Below, piece after piece: positions 34,456 through 43,341 of a DNA stretch of 64,000 bases. How positions within the stretch are numbered: the stretch's first letter is position 1; each line of letters begins with the position of its first letter. The translations under genes and the position numbers were made by a program. Under the pieces are notes generated by a model. That model saw only the letters and a list, made by a program, of their open reading frames with translations, ran no database searches and had not been told where the DNA came from. Source of the DNA: an uncultured Cohaesibacter sp. (GTDB lineage: Bacteria; Pseudomonadota; Alphaproteobacteria; Rhizobiales; Cohaesibacteraceae); assembly GCF_963662805.1 (NCBI RefSeq), contig NZ_OY759854.1, forward strand, positions 124,001 to 188,000, given 5' to 3'.

Positions 34456-35484
34456 ATGCACCAGATAGACAAACCACGTATCTTCATCACGGGCGGGACA
34501 GGCTACATCGGCGGCAGCTTTCTGCACCTCATGCTGAGCCGTGACTACCTCCACCGCTATGACATTGCGGTGCTTGTACGCCGAAGCCGGGACGCAGAAC
34601 TTCTGAGCGCCATGGGTGTGACCCCTGTGGTCGGAACTCTTGATGACGACCACCTGCTCAACTCGCAGGCAGCGCAGGCCGATATTGTATTCAATACCGC
34701 CAACTGCGATCACCGCGACAGCACTGCGGCAATTGTCTCCGGTCTAGCCTTGCGCAAGTCCCAGACAGGCAACTGCTCGATTCTGATCCATACTTCGGGC
34801 GCCGGCGTCCTGTCCGACACCTCGAATGGCATGGGCGTTGCGTTGGCTCACGACACAAAGGCGGTGATCTGGGATGATGCTGACGCCGAAGCCCATGCGA
34901 AGATTCCGTACCATGCTCCTCATCGTGAAGTGGACCTCGAAGTCTTCGCGGCAAGTCGCAAAGGAACGGCTAAAACCTATCTTGTGGTGCCCCCGACCGT
35001 CTTCGGGGTGGGCCTCGGCCCATTTGCCGAACAGCGTATGTCGATCCAAATTCCCCGCCTGATATACCAGAGTCTACTGATCCGGCGTGCAGCCCATGTC
35101 GGCACTGGAGAAAATGTTTGGGCGAATGTCCATGTGGCTGATCTCGCAGAACTCTACCTTCTGATCCTTGACGCTGCCCTCGCAGGTCGAGCACCTGAGG
35201 GAGCCGCCGGGCTATTCTATCCTGTCACAGAGCATTTCACCTGGCTCGATGTGGCGAAACGCATCGGTCAGGAACTGTATGAACAAGAACTGATCGCGAG
35301 CGCCGAACCCGTTACCGGCCTTCCGCAGGGCTGGTTTTGGGGCAGTAATGTGCGCCTGCGCAGCTCCAATGGGTCTGCCCTGGGCTGGCAGCCGAAGTCA
35401 GGAGGCACCGAGACGATGCTGAAGTCTATCCCCCAGGATCTTGCGTTGGTTCTGAATATGGCCCGTCAGGCCCGTTCGGCCTGA
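34456..35484 (+). CDS. NAD-dependent epimerase/dehydratase family protein (extended SDR)
   Basis: 342 residues from ATG 34456, with AGGAGG upstream. FITGGTGYIGGSFL binds NAD(P); TSGAGVLSD and YHAPHREVD stand where S and YxxxK are expected, but the Tyr-Lys pair is not canonical (YHAPHR), so catalysis may be altered or the protein may act as a sensor. Similar proteins occur in fungi and bacteria as NAD(P)-binding proteins of unknown role. First gene of a three-gene operon with DUF1330 and an MBL-fold enzyme. Confidence 0.82.
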   Translation: MHQIDKPRIFITGGTGYIGGSFLHLMLSRDYLHRYDIAVLVRRSRDAELLSAMGVTPVVGTLDDDHLLNSQAAQADIVFNTANCDHRDSTAAIVSGLALRKSQTGNCSILIHTSGAGVLSDTSNGMGVALAHDTKAVIWDDADAEAHAKIPYHAPHREVDLEVFAASRKGTAKTYLVVPPTVFGVGLGPFAEQRMSIQIPRLIYQSLLIRRAAHVGTGENVWANVHVADLAELYLLILDAALAGRAPEGAAGLFYPVTEHFTWLDVAKRIGQELYEQELIASAEPVTGLPQGWFWGSNVRLRSSNGSALGWQPKSGGTETMLKSIPQDLALVLNMARQARSA

Positions 35485-35524
35485 ACTCGCAACTCAACCC
35501 TAAAAGTATGAAAAGGAATGAAAC

Positions 35525-35806
35525 ATGAGTGCCTATGTCGTTGTCGAGCTGACGGTTAAAGATGCCGCAGCTAAGGAACGGTATTCCGCAGCAGCCGGCC
35601 CCATCATCAAGGAGTTCGGCGGCGAATTCATCGTGGGCGGAACCTGGGAAGCCCTTGCCGGTGAACCCGGCCTGTCCCACGGCGCCATCATCCGATTTCC
35701 GGATCGGGCGAGTGTAATGAACTGGTACCACTCGGAAACCTACCAAGCAACGTTGACCGACCGGGAAGCGAGCATGGCCTGCACGTTCCGCCTGATCGGC
35801 GCTTGA
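35525..35806 (+). CDS. DUF1330 protein
   Basis: 93 residues with the ferredoxin-like dimeric alpha-beta barrel pattern: AYVVVELTVKD, YSAAAGPIIKEFGG and IIRFPDRASVMNWYHSETY. DUF1330 proteins are small dimeric enzymes or binding proteins of unknown function. It lies 40 bp after the epimerase gene and 35 bp before the MBL gene. Confidence 0.88.
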   Translation: MSAYVVVELTVKDAAAKERYSAAAGPIIKEFGGEFIVGGTWEALAGEPGLSHGAIIRFPDRASVMNWYHSETYQATLTDREASMACTFRLIGA

Positions 35807-35841
35807 TTCCTAATCCGCCTCCCCAACCCAATGAGGATGAA

Positions 35842-36795
35842 ATGACTCTTTCCCGTAGACAACTGTTCTCCGGTGCAGCAGCGTCAGCCCTGTCGCTTCC
35901 ACGCATCGCGGTGGCGAAGGCCCCATTGGCCTCTATTTCCTTGCCGGGCGTTGTACGCCGCCGGATAGGGTCGGTCGAGGTAACCGCGCTGCTCGACGGC
36001 TACATGGAAATGCCGGCGGAGCTGTTTTCGGCGCCGAGCGCTGTAGCTGAGAAGCTTTCGGTTCAGGCTTTCAAGGAGGGCCAACCTAACCTTAGCCCGG
36101 TAAACTCCTTTCTGCTAAACTTGGGTGATCGCCTCATACTGGTCGATGCTGGTGCCGCCAACTCTTTCGGCCCGACGCTTGGCAAATTGCCCCAGGCCCT
36201 CGAGGCCAATGGCGTGAGCGCCGACCAGATCGACGCGATCCTCGTGACGCACATGCACCCGGATCATATCTCGGAAACGATCGATGCAAATGGCAACGCG
36301 GTGTTCCCGAATGCTGAACTGATCGTGCCTGAACTCGACTTTAGCTACTGGCATGATGACGCTGCGATGGCCGCGGCTCCGAACGCGTTAAAGCCGTTTT
36401 TTACAGGTGCACGTCTTGCCGCTAAAGCATACGCAAAGCGGACAACCCAAATTAGCGGTGAAGCGGAAGTTCTGCCGGGCGTACGGTCGATGCCGCTTCC
36501 GGGTCATACGCCAGATCATACTGGGTACATCGTGACCTCTGGGGACGCGTCGTTGTTCATCTGGGCTGACATAATCCACAACGCGACACTCCAGCTGGCG
36601 CATCCCGAATGGGGACCGGCCTTCGATGTAGACCCGGCACAGGCAGTCGGGACGCGCCAGCGTGCGTTGGACATGGCTGCCTCCAATCGGTTGCTGGTTG
36701 CTGGTATGCACATGCCGTTTCCCACAGTTGGCCATATCGTCACCCGCACTGAAGGCTTTGGCTATGTCCCTGCGGAATGGCCCTATCACCTTTAA
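35842..36795 (+). CDS. Tat-exported metallo-beta-lactamase-fold hydrolase
   Basis: 317 residues from ATG 35842, with GAGGATGA upstream. Twin-arginine signal LSRRQLFSGAAASA. The zinc motifs are THMHPDHI (HxHxDH), PGHTPDHTG (His) and FIWADIIHN (bridging Asp). It resembles quorum-quenching lactonase-like and DUF-type periplasmic MBL hydrolases; an ester or lactone substrate is likely but not proven. It ends the operon and is followed by a terminator. Confidence 0.9.
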   Translation: MTLSRRQLFSGAAASALSLPRIAVAKAPLASISLPGVVRRRIGSVEVTALLDGYMEMPAELFSAPSAVAEKLSVQAFKEGQPNLSPVNSFLLNLGDRLILVDAGAANSFGPTLGKLPQALEANGVSADQIDAILVTHMHPDHISETIDANGNAVFPNAELIVPELDFSYWHDDAAMAAAPNALKPFFTGARLAAKAYAKRTTQISGEAEVLPGVRSMPLPGHTPDHTGYIVTSGDASLFIWADIIHNATLQLAHPEWGPAFDVDPAQAVGTRQRALDMAASNRLLVAGMHMPFPTVGHIVTRTEGFGYVPAEWPYHL

Positions 36796-36818
36796 GGGTT
36801 ACTTATGTACCTACAAAC

Positions 36819-36850
36819 AAGGCCATCGCGGCGACGCGGTGGCCTTTTAC
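36819..36850 (+). terminator. Intrinsic terminator after the MBL gene
   Basis: 12-bp stem with one G-T-type mismatch (36819-36830 with 36835-36846), loop GCGA, then TTTTAC. Confidence 0.8.
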
Positions 36851-37402
36851 CTAATGTCTGAGCGAGGTAGATTTTAGCGCTTGCAGAAAAAGTCAGGAAA
36901 GACAGCTGACCCTTCACCGACTATCTGAAAATGCTGCGAACCGAACGAATGGTAGCAATGGAAGAATAGTTCCGTAGCGTTTGCTCACTATCCAATGACA
37001 GTTTAGGGCCGCTGTTGCAAATCACGGCCTTTGATGATTGGGATCGAGCGATGATGCAGCGCATCAGGCCGCTTGGAGCCCAAACACGACATTGAAAATA
37101 GCGGGGTCTTTTGCATGCGCGAAAGGGGGGGCGGAAACAACCGCCCTTTGAAGACCTTCGGCAGGGACATCTTCCAAGAAGTCAGCTTTCCCATTCCTGA
37201 CATTCGATTGACGTGCAGTATTTGAGCTGATCGAGAGCTGGTTTACCGGCTCTACGGGGAAATGGGCTGTAGAGTATCGATTTCGCACCATCGAATTTCC
37301 GTTAGGTAATTACTGAGCAAAAGGCGAAAATTTGCCGTGGATGTGAGATCTATGACGCTACTGGTGAAAGACATACAAAGAGATTTCAATTCAAGTGAAC
37401 TG
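36851..37402. other. Stretch without an intact gene
   Basis: About 550 bases. Near 36925 a short frame reads PFTDYLKMLRTERM, which resembles the end of an AraC-type helix-turn-helix, broken by stops. At 37011 the string GGCCGCTGTTGCAAATC resembles an IS6-type element end, without a transposase. Probably an old insertion/deletion scar. Confidence 0.4.
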
Positions 37403-37885
37403 TCACAGCGCTGCACTGCCTGATCCTGACAATGCGACCAGTGCCTTTTCAAGGAAAGCTTCGCTGACCAAACGATCTTTCACGAACAAGTGACCCTGGT
37501 GCACGGTCCGGCCCAAGGTGGAAAAGGCCGGACCGGCGACAACCCCGTTAACATCCAGTGCATTTGCAAGGGCTTCCGCAACCGGACCGATGTTGCCTTT
37601 CGGGGGTGGAGTCAAATGTGGAGCAGTATTTGAAAACGATCTGCTGGCATCCCTGTGCTTGCAACCAGTTGAGGGCTGACAAGGATGGATCGATTGCAGT
37701 TTCTACCGGAAGTGTGCGGGTCTTGAGTGATATCACGACCGCTTCAATATCATCAATCGCTGGTCCTCAGGAACGCCCATATATTGAAGTGCCTTCAGGC
37801 CACCCTCTCCGGGTAGCCCTTTGGCAAGCGTATTGGCGACATCCCCGGCACCAGTGAAATCGTCAGCGATCACTCCGATCAGCAT
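37403..37885 (-). pseudogene. otnK: Four-carbon acid-sugar kinase (DUF1537) N-terminal fragment
   Basis: Read leftward from ATG 37885 it starts MLIGVIADDFTGAGDVANT, the signature of DUF1537 kinases. After YMGVPE the frame changes to ISLKTRTLPVETAID and IVFKYCSTFDSTPE, then changes again near 37605 to GNIGPVAEALANALDVNGVV and GRTVHQGHLFVKD before ending early. At least two frameshifts and loss of the C-terminal two-thirds leave no active kinase. The family phosphorylates threonate, erythronate or similar acids, usually in a pair with PdxA2. Confidence 0.85.
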
Positions 37886-37925
37886 TAGGGGCCTTTCTAT
37901 ATCAATGGTGCACAGTCAGGAAGGT

Positions 37926-38597
37926 TCAATCCGTCTGGCCAGTGACCAGTTCTTTCATTAGTAGAACCGCAGCGTCCGGAGCAGAGAAGACCGGGCAGGA
38001 AACGGTCGCTCGAACCGCAGCCATTGCATTGGAGGTCGAGAAATGGGCCAGCATGATCGCATCCTTGTTCGCAAAGCGGGGCGCGGCTTCGGCGACAAGC
38101 CTGTTGTGAGTGTCGATATCGCCTGCCTTGATCAGATCAATGGCTCGCGGCACGACAAATGTTTCCAGTTGAGCTGCAGTGCCTTTGGAGAATTCGCTGA
38201 ACTCGTCAACCATGGTGGAGACAGCGGGAGCAAATGTTGCCAGCATGCCGATGTTGTCTCCCGACGCGATTGCTGCCCGGAACATGGCTTCGTTTGGACG
38301 AAGAACGGGAACGTCAACACAATCTTCCAATGCGTCGACGGCCGGTCCGAAAGCTGAACAGGTAACGAGAATGCCGTCTGCGCCTGACTTGAGGCCATAA
38401 AGACCCAGATCAACGAAGCGTTGCATGAGCGTCTCCGACAGCCCCCCTTCTTCTTGTGCTCTATCGAGGCTGAGGCCGTCATCCAGAAGATTGATCACCT
38501 GAGCTTGAGACCAGAGTCGTTTCATCGCGTCGGCAATTGGTTGCATGGCTACAGGGGTTGCGTGCAGCAGAACGATCCGTGGTGCTGTCGTGTTCAT
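37926..38597 (-). CDS. Asp/Glu/hydantoin racemase-superfamily protein
   Basis: 223 residues. ILVTCSAFGPAVDALE has the first catalytic-type Cys. Where the second would be, MLAHFSTSNAM has Ser/His instead, so classical two-Cys racemisation is unlikely; related single-Cys members include isomerases and decarboxylases. It belongs to the PdxA2 operon (49 bp gap), where it may handle a 2- or 3-keto acid intermediate. Confidence 0.8.
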   Translation of the reverse strand: MNTTAPRIVLLHATPVAMQPIADAMKRLWSQAQVINLLDDGLSLDRAQEEGGLSETLMQRFVDLGLYGLKSGADGILVTCSAFGPAVDALEDCVDVPVLRPNEAMFRAAIASGDNIGMLATFAPAVSTMVDEFSEFSKGTAAQLETFVVPRAIDLIKAGDIDTHNRLVAEAAPRFANKDAIMLAHFSTSNAMAAVRATVSCPVFSAPDAAVLLMKELVTGQTD

Positions 38598-38646
38598 TGG
38601 TTTCCTCCACTATGTTCTGATTTTTCTGCTCTGTTTCGGGGCAGGG

Positions 38647-39582
38647 TCAGTATGTCATTGCGATCTCGGCAGCAGCCTGCTTCAACATGCGCAGGCCGTT
38701 GGCGATGGAGATTTCAGGATCACCGCCAGCTGGTGTCTTCATTTCAACGCTGATGACAGCTCGACCTGTGGGCAGGGGACGATGCGCGAAGCCGTTGTCA
38801 TCGAGCGCGGTCAGAAACTCGATTACATCTGCTTTTGTTACCGCTCCACCAAGGGCTCCAAAGCGACAATGACTATCCCCAAACATTGCCGGATAGTCCG
38901 GATTGAGACCGCAGTTGGCGACATGAGCATGGATCAACAGATCTCCAATGGTTGCGATCGATTTGGAAATACTTTCCTTCAGCTGCACGAGATGGCTGAG
39001 ATCGGCAAGGATACCGATATTTTCAACATCTTTGCGAAGGGTGCGGATGAAATCGACGGTTTCAACCGTTGGGCCAAACAGGCGCTTTTGGTCCAATGTG
39101 CGATCAAAATGCTCGAAGGATATCCAGAGCGGATCATCGGGTCGCAGGTCCTGCGCGTACTGACAAAGAGTCCTGAGCACATCGGCCAAATAGCCTTTTG
39201 CCTTGTCCCGATCTTCGGGCTTGGTGTCCGGACCGGAGCAAAGCACCAGAAGTCTTGCTCCCATGTCACTGGCGGATGAGACAATGACCTTGAGCCAGTC
39301 TAGGGCCTGCTTGCGCTCGGTAGGGTCAGCGGCGTTCGGGTTGATCCCCTTTTGCCGCATCTGCCCGCCCGCGGCATGAATTGGCAGAACGCCTGCGTCA
39401 ACAGTCACTTCCTTGAGAGGTTGTCGAGAGTCAGCGTCGAGGGGCCAGGCTGCCTCAATGACATCCAGCTCGGGCCTCAAGGCCAGAGCTCGAATGGTTG
39501 CGCAGGTGTCGTGCTGGATCCCGCCATAGGCCGCGTTGTGAACCACGCCTGTTGCAAACAGGCTGTTGCCGATGCGGATCAT
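38647..39582 (-). CDS. Sugar-phosphate isomerase/epimerase-like TIM-barrel protein
   Basis: 311 residues. AP-endonuclease-2-like barrel with ISFEHFDR, GILADLSHL and HAHVANCG supplying probable metal ligands (Glu, Asp, His, His), and VISVEMK near the end. Such proteins isomerise or epimerise ketoses or lactones. It overlaps the pdxA2 gene by four bases and so is translated with it. Confidence 0.85.
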   Translation of the reverse strand: MIRIGNSLFATGVVHNAAYGGIQHDTCATIRALALRPELDVIEAAWPLDADSRQPLKEVTVDAGVLPIHAAGGQMRQKGINPNAADPTERKQALDWLKVIVSSASDMGARLLVLCSGPDTKPEDRDKAKGYLADVLRTLCQYAQDLRPDDPLWISFEHFDRTLDQKRLFGPTVETVDFIRTLRKDVENIGILADLSHLVQLKESISKSIATIGDLLIHAHVANCGLNPDYPAMFGDSHCRFGALGGAVTKADVIEFLTALDDNGFAHRPLPTGRAVISVEMKTPAGGDPEISIANGLRMLKQAAAEIAMTY

Positions 39583-40595
39583 GCTGCCTGCTCCTGACGT
39601 CGCTTGGCCTTGGAGGCAGCAATGATCGAAAGCTGCATGTTGGTCGCATCCGCGATACCCTTGCCGGCAATATCGAAAGCCGTACCATGAGACACCGTGA
39701 AGACGGGGATGGGAAGGCCTCCGATGAAATTGACCAGATGCCCGAATTCCAGCAGCTTGATCGCGGTGTTGCCATGGTCGTGATACATCGAGAGCACGAT
39801 GTCGAAGCCATATTTGTTATAGTCGACAAAGACTGTGTCTCCCGGAATGGGCCCGAGAACATTGTGACCCCGAGCCCGAGCGTCTTCGCAGGCAGGTTCG
39901 ATATCGGTCATGTCCTCGGAGCCCATCAGACCACGCTCACCATTATGGGGGTTGACGCCTGACACGCCGATGCAGGGTTTTGCGAAGCCCACCATCTGCA
40001 AACTGTCAATCAACACTTCAATTTGATTAGCAACGCGTTCACGCGTGCACATCTCGGCGACACGCGCCAAGGGGACGTGGTTCGTCACTCGGGCCATGTT
40101 ATATTTACGGCCCATGAGGATTTGGATGGAACGCTCTGCACCGGTATAATGACGCGTGATTTCTTCAAAGCCGGTGTGTTCGTGCCCGCCATCTTTCATG
40201 GCTCGTTTGTTGTTGGGGGAGACGACAACAGATTGCGCTTCACCGGCCATGCCCAACGCAATGGCGCGGGCGATTGAGGCTCCCGAATAGCGCCCACCTT
40301 CAGCCGAGACTGTTCCTCGGGGACAAGCTGACAAGTCGAGTTGGTCAAAAGGGAGGATTTCGACGGTGCCAGGTTCTCCGGTCGCGTCTTTCAGGGCGCC
40401 TATTTCTTTCAGCGTAAAAGGAAGCCCGAATTGTTGGATTTCACGAGCGTAAAGCTCGGGGCTGCCAATGATGACCGGTGCAGCACTGGTTCGAAGATCT
40501 TCGCTCAATAATGCCTTAAGCGTGATTTCGGGGCCAATGCCAGCCGGGTCTCCGTTGGAAATGGCGACAATTGCTTTGCCATTTTCGAGATACAT
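39579..40595 (-). CDS. pdxA2: PdxA2-type 4-phospho-threonate/erythronate dehydrogenase
   Basis: 338 residues from ATG 40595, with GGAGG eight bases upstream. ISNGDPAGIGPEI is the PdxA start; metal-binding His residues appear in HEHTGFEEITRHY and MYHDHGNTAIKLL; VSHGTAFDIAGKG binds substrate. PdxA2 enzymes oxidise the 4-phosphate made by DUF1537 kinases and decarboxylate it to dihydroxyacetone phosphate. The neighbouring kinase is broken, so the phosphorylated substrate must come from elsewhere or the pathway is dead. A PdxA role in B6 synthesis is less likely in this setting. Confidence 0.88.
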   Translation of the reverse strand: MYLENGKAIVAISNGDPAGIGPEITLKALLSEDLRTSAAPVIIGSPELYAREIQQFGLPFTLKEIGALKDATGEPGTVEILPFDQLDLSACPRGTVSAEGGRYSGASIARAIALGMAGEAQSVVVSPNNKRAMKDGGHEHTGFEEITRHYTGAERSIQILMGRKYNMARVTNHVPLARVAEMCTRERVANQIEVLIDSLQMVGFAKPCIGVSGVNPHNGERGLMGSEDMTDIEPACEDARARGHNVLGPIPGDTVFVDYNKYGFDIVLSMYHDHGNTAIKLLEFGHLVNFIGGLPIPVFTVSHGTAFDIAGKGIADATNMQLSIIAASKAKRRQEQAA

Positions 40596-40622
40596 GCGGG
40601 GTTCCTCCAAAGATTGACTAAT

Positions 40623-41360
40623 TTATTTGTGGCTTGTGGCGGGAGGCGACATGCGGCCGGATTTCGAGATCCGCTCAGGCATGGTGCGCATGAGACGGTT
40701 GAAACCTGCCAGGCTGTGGTCGCGGAAAATGTTGGCGCAGACTGTGGGGTTTGCGCCTCGAAGGGCGTCCAGGATCAGATGATGTTCCTTGAGCGAATTG
40801 GTCACGTTGCTGTCGAGGATGAGCGCTCTCTTGCGCCAGATATGCAGTTCCCGATCCAGTGCCTCATAGATGTTGGTCATACGTTTGTTGCCAACGAAGG
40901 AAATGGTGAGGGCGTGAAATTCCCTGTTGTGCAGGTAGACGGTGTCCGCATCGCCTTTATCGTGAGCGGCTTCCATCAATTCCTGCAGATGGGCAAGGTC
41001 ATCGATCTGCTCTTGCGTTATACATTCCGCCAGTCTGCGCCCGGCATCAGCAAAAAGAGCGGCGCGCACCTCGTAGATCTCGAGCACATCCTCAATCTCG
41101 ATGATGCGAACAAAGAATCCACGATTGACCTTGAATTCAATCAATCCTGCTTGTTGCAGCAGCCGGCAGGCTTCCCTGACCGGGCCGCGGCTTATGCCAC
41201 GTGCTTCTGCTATCGCATTTTCATTGATCCGATCACCAGCATCCAGATCGCCCTCGACAATTTCGCGCTCCAATTCGGCATAGATCGCATTTGCAATCGA
41301 CTCACGAGACATGGCAGCAGATTTGTCTTTCTGATCACTTGGTTCTGGAACAGCCATCAA
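40623..41360 (-). CDS. GntR/FadR-family regulator of the acid-sugar locus
   Basis: 245 residues. Winged helix (about 22-90) with INENAIAEARGISRGPVREA, then an FCD effector domain with metal-type residues (EVRAALFADAGRRLA, HNREFHALT, EHHLILDAL). First gene of the minus-strand operon and divergent from tctC. Three TTGTCGACAA-like palindromes in the shared promoter are its probable operators, so it likely represses both operons until an acid-sugar effector binds. Confidence 0.92.
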   Translation of the reverse strand: MMAVPEPSDQKDKSAAMSRESIANAIYAELEREIVEGDLDAGDRINENAIAEARGISRGPVREACRLLQQAGLIEFKVNRGFFVRIIEIEDVLEIYEVRAALFADAGRRLAECITQEQIDDLAHLQELMEAAHDKGDADTVYLHNREFHALTISFVGNKRMTNIYEALDRELHIWRKRALILDSNVTNSLKEHHLILDALRGANPTVCANIFRDHSLAGFNRLMRTMPERISKSGRMSPPATSHK

Positions 41361-41407
41361 TTCCTCCCTGCGTTGCTCAATTGTTGAATTGCCAACAGTT
41401 TGTCTTA

Positions 41408-41419
41408 ATTGTCGACAAT
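41408..41419. promoter_or_regulatory. GntR operator 1
   Basis: Perfect 12-bp palindrome ATTGTCGACAAT, 48 bp before the GntR start. Confidence 0.65.
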
Positions 41420-41589
41420 AATAGCATCAAAGTTGCTCTTGGGAAGATGATATTTTCGCAATGTGGGCAGAAAATTCGATCCGCAAGTTTTGAAATTGGA
41501 AATAATATCTTAAAAACAATAATTTAATGATGTTATGCAGGTGGATGAAGTCGGATCCAGAGGAGGATTCTCTGGTCCTGAGAGGAAAT

Positions 41590-41601
41590 AATTGTTGACA
41601 A
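41590..41601. promoter_or_regulatory. GntR operator 2
   Basis: ATTGTTGACAAT, one mismatch from operator 1, in the tctC upstream region. Confidence 0.55.
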
Positions 41602-41718
41602 TTGGGAGCGATAGAGGTTCTTTTTAGGGCAGAAGATACACAAGGAGGAACAAATTTTGTGTATCCCAATTGCAATTTTGAGTGAAATAGGCTCGAAATT
41701 CTAAGAGGAGGACTAATT

Positions 41719-41728
41719 TTGTCGACAA
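41719..41728. promoter_or_regulatory. GntR operator 3 overlapping the tctC start codon
   Basis: TTGTCGACAA; its first three bases are the TTG start codon of tctC, so a bound regulator would sit on the start of the transporter gene. Confidence 0.55.
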
Positions 41729-42693
41729 TTCGAAAACAAGTTGCTGCACTTGCCCTTGCAGCCATCGCCATCCCGGCGATCTGTCTTGTACCGCAATCCG
41801 GGATTGCCAAGGATTTTGAGCCCGGAAGCAGTGTAACTGTGATTGTGACGTCTTCGCCTGGCGGTGGCAGCGATACGGTAACGCGGACCTTGACGGATAT
41901 CATTCGTGAAGAAGGCATCAGCGACGCCAATTTCCTGATCGAAAACCGGACTGGAGGCAGCGGGGCCATCGGTTATGCCTATGTGGCACATCGCATGGGT
42001 GACGAGAATATGTGGGCCAACATCGGTGTGAGCTTCTTCACGACACCGTTGCTGGGCAATTCACCGGTCACTTACAAGGACTTCACTCCGCTGGCTGCGA
42101 TCGCCGAGGACGCTTATGTCATGGCGGTCGCTCGTGATTCCAAGATCACTGGTCTTAAATCAATCAAGGATGCGGGCCACATGCTGTCCGGAACCACAGG
42201 GATTGTTGCCGATCCGGCTCTGATCGCCCATCGTCTGGAAGAGGCCATGGGGATTGAGGTCGATATTGTGCCCTTCGAAGGTGATGGTGAAGTGACCGCA
42301 GCCCTTTTGGGTGGCCATATCGATGTGCAGTTTGGCAACCCATCCGAGATCCTGCCTCTCATCAAGAATGGCGAAATGCGTGCAATCGCTGTGAGTGGCG
42401 ACCGGCGGCTTGAAGCCTTGCCCGATGTTCCGACTATGCAGGAGCAGGGAGTTGATGTTGTTTTGACCCAATTGCGCGGGTTTGTGATGCCTCCTGAAGT
42501 GTCTGAGGAGGCTGCGGCTCACTGGGCCAGTGTTATTGAGAAAGCCCTGGCAACCAAGGCTTGGAAGGAAAGATACATCGATCGCTTCAACGTCATGCCC
42601 AAATTTCTGGCCGGCAAAGAGTTTGCTGCTGAAATGGACCGTCGCAACGACGACTACACAGACTTGATGCGTCAGCTCGGGCTTCTGAAATAG
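41719..42693 (+). CDS. tctC: TctC-type substrate-binding protein
   Basis: 324 residues from TTG 41719, chosen because a GAGGAGG ribosome site lies 8-12 bases upstream and a signal peptide (ALALAAIAIPAICLV) follows at once. The mature protein has the Bug/TctC fold signatures PGGGSDTVTRTL and NRTGGSGAIGYAYVA, where the ligand carboxylate binds. It captures a carboxylic acid in the periplasm for TctAB. First gene of tctC-tctB-tctA-abrB; the ligand is probably the acid sugar handled by the divergent operon. Confidence 0.92.
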   Translation: MSTIRKQVAALALAAIAIPAICLVPQSGIAKDFEPGSSVTVIVTSSPGGGSDTVTRTLTDIIREEGISDANFLIENRTGGSGAIGYAYVAHRMGDENMWANIGVSFFTTPLLGNSPVTYKDFTPLAAIAEDAYVMAVARDSKITGLKSIKDAGHMLSGTTGIVADPALIAHRLEEAMGIEVDIVPFEGDGEVTAALLGGHIDVQFGNPSEILPLIKNGEMRAIAVSGDRRLEALPDVPTMQEQGVDVVLTQLRGFVMPPEVSEEAAAHWASVIEKALATKAWKERYIDRFNVMPKFLAGKEFAAEMDRRNDDYTDLMRQLGLLK

Positions 42694-42772
42694 GTTTGGT
42701 TCCCGCAATATCCAGCAGGCGCCCCGTCTGGAGCGCTTGCATTCCAAACAGAACAATCAGCAAGGTGTCGAC

Positions 42773-43258
42773 ATGCACGTAACGCTAGTAGACAGGGCCT
42801 TTGCCACACTCCTCTGTGTCCTTGGGCTCTATGTCGTGGTGGCAGGAGTTGAATACGGTCTCTGGGTCAGAGGCGTCCCTGGTCCGGGCTTCTTTCCGGT
42901 TCTCGCCGGAGCAATGATGTTCATTCTTTCCGGCGTAAACCTTTCGCGCAGTTTTGGATTAGCGGGAGCCGCAACAGATCTGAGTGGCATAGTGGTTTCC
43001 GGGCGTACAATGAGCGCTATTTTGGGAGTGGTTGCTGCACTGGTCGCCTTCATTTGGCTCTCTCCCTATCTGGGTATGACGCTGGCGGGCTTCCTTCTCA
43101 TCTTCGCCATCGGTTTTCTCACTCAACCAGAAGAGCTCAGAGATCGCGCTTTCTTCGTCAAACTCACAGCAGTGTCTTTCGGCACGATCATCGTCTGCAA
43201 CGTCCTGTTTCGGATTGCGCTTGGAGTGCCCGTGCTTGTTGGCCCGTTCGGTATTTAG
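42773..43258 (+). CDS. tctB: TctB-type small membrane subunit
   Basis: 161 residues from ATG 42773. Four membrane helices, with the GPGFFPVLAGAMM motif between the first two that marks TctB. It is required with TctA for tricarboxylate-type uptake. Confidence 0.88.
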   Translation: MHVTLVDRAFATLLCVLGLYVVVAGVEYGLWVRGVPGPGFFPVLAGAMMFILSGVNLSRSFGLAGAATDLSGIVVSGRTMSAILGVVAALVAFIWLSPYLGMTLAGFLLIFAIGFLTQPEELRDRAFFVKLTAVSFGTIIVCNVLFRIALGVPVLVGPFGI

Positions 43259-43341
43259 ACAACATTTGGTCCGCCAAACCAGACCGGACTGCGCGATCAA
43301 GCCTCTCGCGCAAAAAGAAACGAGGTTTCAGGGAGTAGAAA

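Noticed and set aside
37011..37027. IS6-like terminal sequence
   Set aside because: Only a loose match to the GGCACTGTTGCAAA type of end and no transposase nearby; noted in the gap description but not called as an element.
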